Shown here one piece after another: positions 63,865 to 64,000 of a stretch of 64,000 nt of DNA. The translations under genes and the position numbers were made by a program. How positions within the stretch are numbered: position 1 is the first letter of the stretch; every line of letters begins with the position of its first letter. The notes beneath the pieces are model-generated. The model made no database searches, had not been told where the DNA came from, and was given only the letters and a program-made list of their open reading frames with translations. The stretch covers positions 890,182 to 954,181 of the forward strand of contig WPIO01000148.1 of the NCBI GenBank assembly GCA_009760855.2, given 5' to 3'. Source of the stretch: Cristatella mucedo. Its lineage: Eukaryota; Bryozoa; Phylactolaemata; Cristatellidae.

Positions 63865-64000
63865 TACTTCACGGTTATTACTCTTCGTGAATCAGGTCGT
63901 GGGTTCGAGTCCTGCAGTGAGTGACCCTTTATTACCGACTGCAAGCCGTTTTATTAGCCTTGAAGGCTCTTCTGCCACTGTATAAATGAAGCTATCAAAT
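63865..64000 (+). mobile_element. SINE family 2
   Basis: B box gggttcgagtcc followed by tail gaaggctcttctgccactgt and ataaatgaagc. It is the cleanest B box of this family and reaches the window end. Confidence 0.75.

Overview
This is animal (metazoan) nuclear DNA. It has a spliced, intron-rich gene, non-LTR retrotransposons, tRNA-derived SINEs, Tc1/mariner remnants and long microsatellites, with no bacterial or phage signature. The phylum cannot be fixed from this window. The interspersed repeats and the undivided KMT2C/D gene point to an invertebrate without the dipteran LPT/TRR split, but that is inference.

One gene on the minus strand dominates. It starts near 54.2 kb and is still open at the left end. 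It is an orthologue of KMT2C/KMT2D (MLL3/MLL4), the H3K4 mono-methyltransferase scaffold of the COMPASS-like complex. I resolved 39 coding exons by matching splice sites, reading phase and family motifs. Every junction keeps frame. The exons sum to 10,473 nt, 3,491 codons if translation starts at 54182 (3,471 from the alternative ATG at 50687). Residue numbers below use the 54182 start. In order the protein has: a split extended PHD (about 75-255), PHD fingers 2-4 (about 265-423), a second PHD cluster (about 679-865), a conserved 'DGVCLSEAGM' segment, a PPYLQ/EAFFGK block, an HMG box (about 1660-1712), long Q/P/S/A-rich linkers with LXXLL motifs, the conserved QYEEW coiled coil (about 2945-3043), an NNPFS motif segment, a lysine-rich patch and a last LXXLL. 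The C-terminal ePHD, FYRN/FYRC and SET domains must lie beyond position 1.

Two introns use GC-AG rather than GT-AG boundaries. The 5' end sits in a CpG-dense block (about 53.4-54.85 kb) carrying ETS-like and YY1/TISU-like motifs.

Introns and the upstream 10 kb are filled with repeats. LINE family A (CR1/L2-like) has a 5'-truncated copy with nearly intact RT at 54.86-57.06 kb and about 18 fragments. LINE family B has six fragments. There are two tRNA-derived SINE families, one of which shares the LINE A 3' hairpin, two Tc1/mariner relics, and a decayed site-specific-type (R2/R4/NeSL-like) retroelement split by a LINE A insertion (59.6-62.0 kb). Microsatellites include a 231-bp (CA)n. No tRNA, rRNA, CRISPR or second host gene could be supported.
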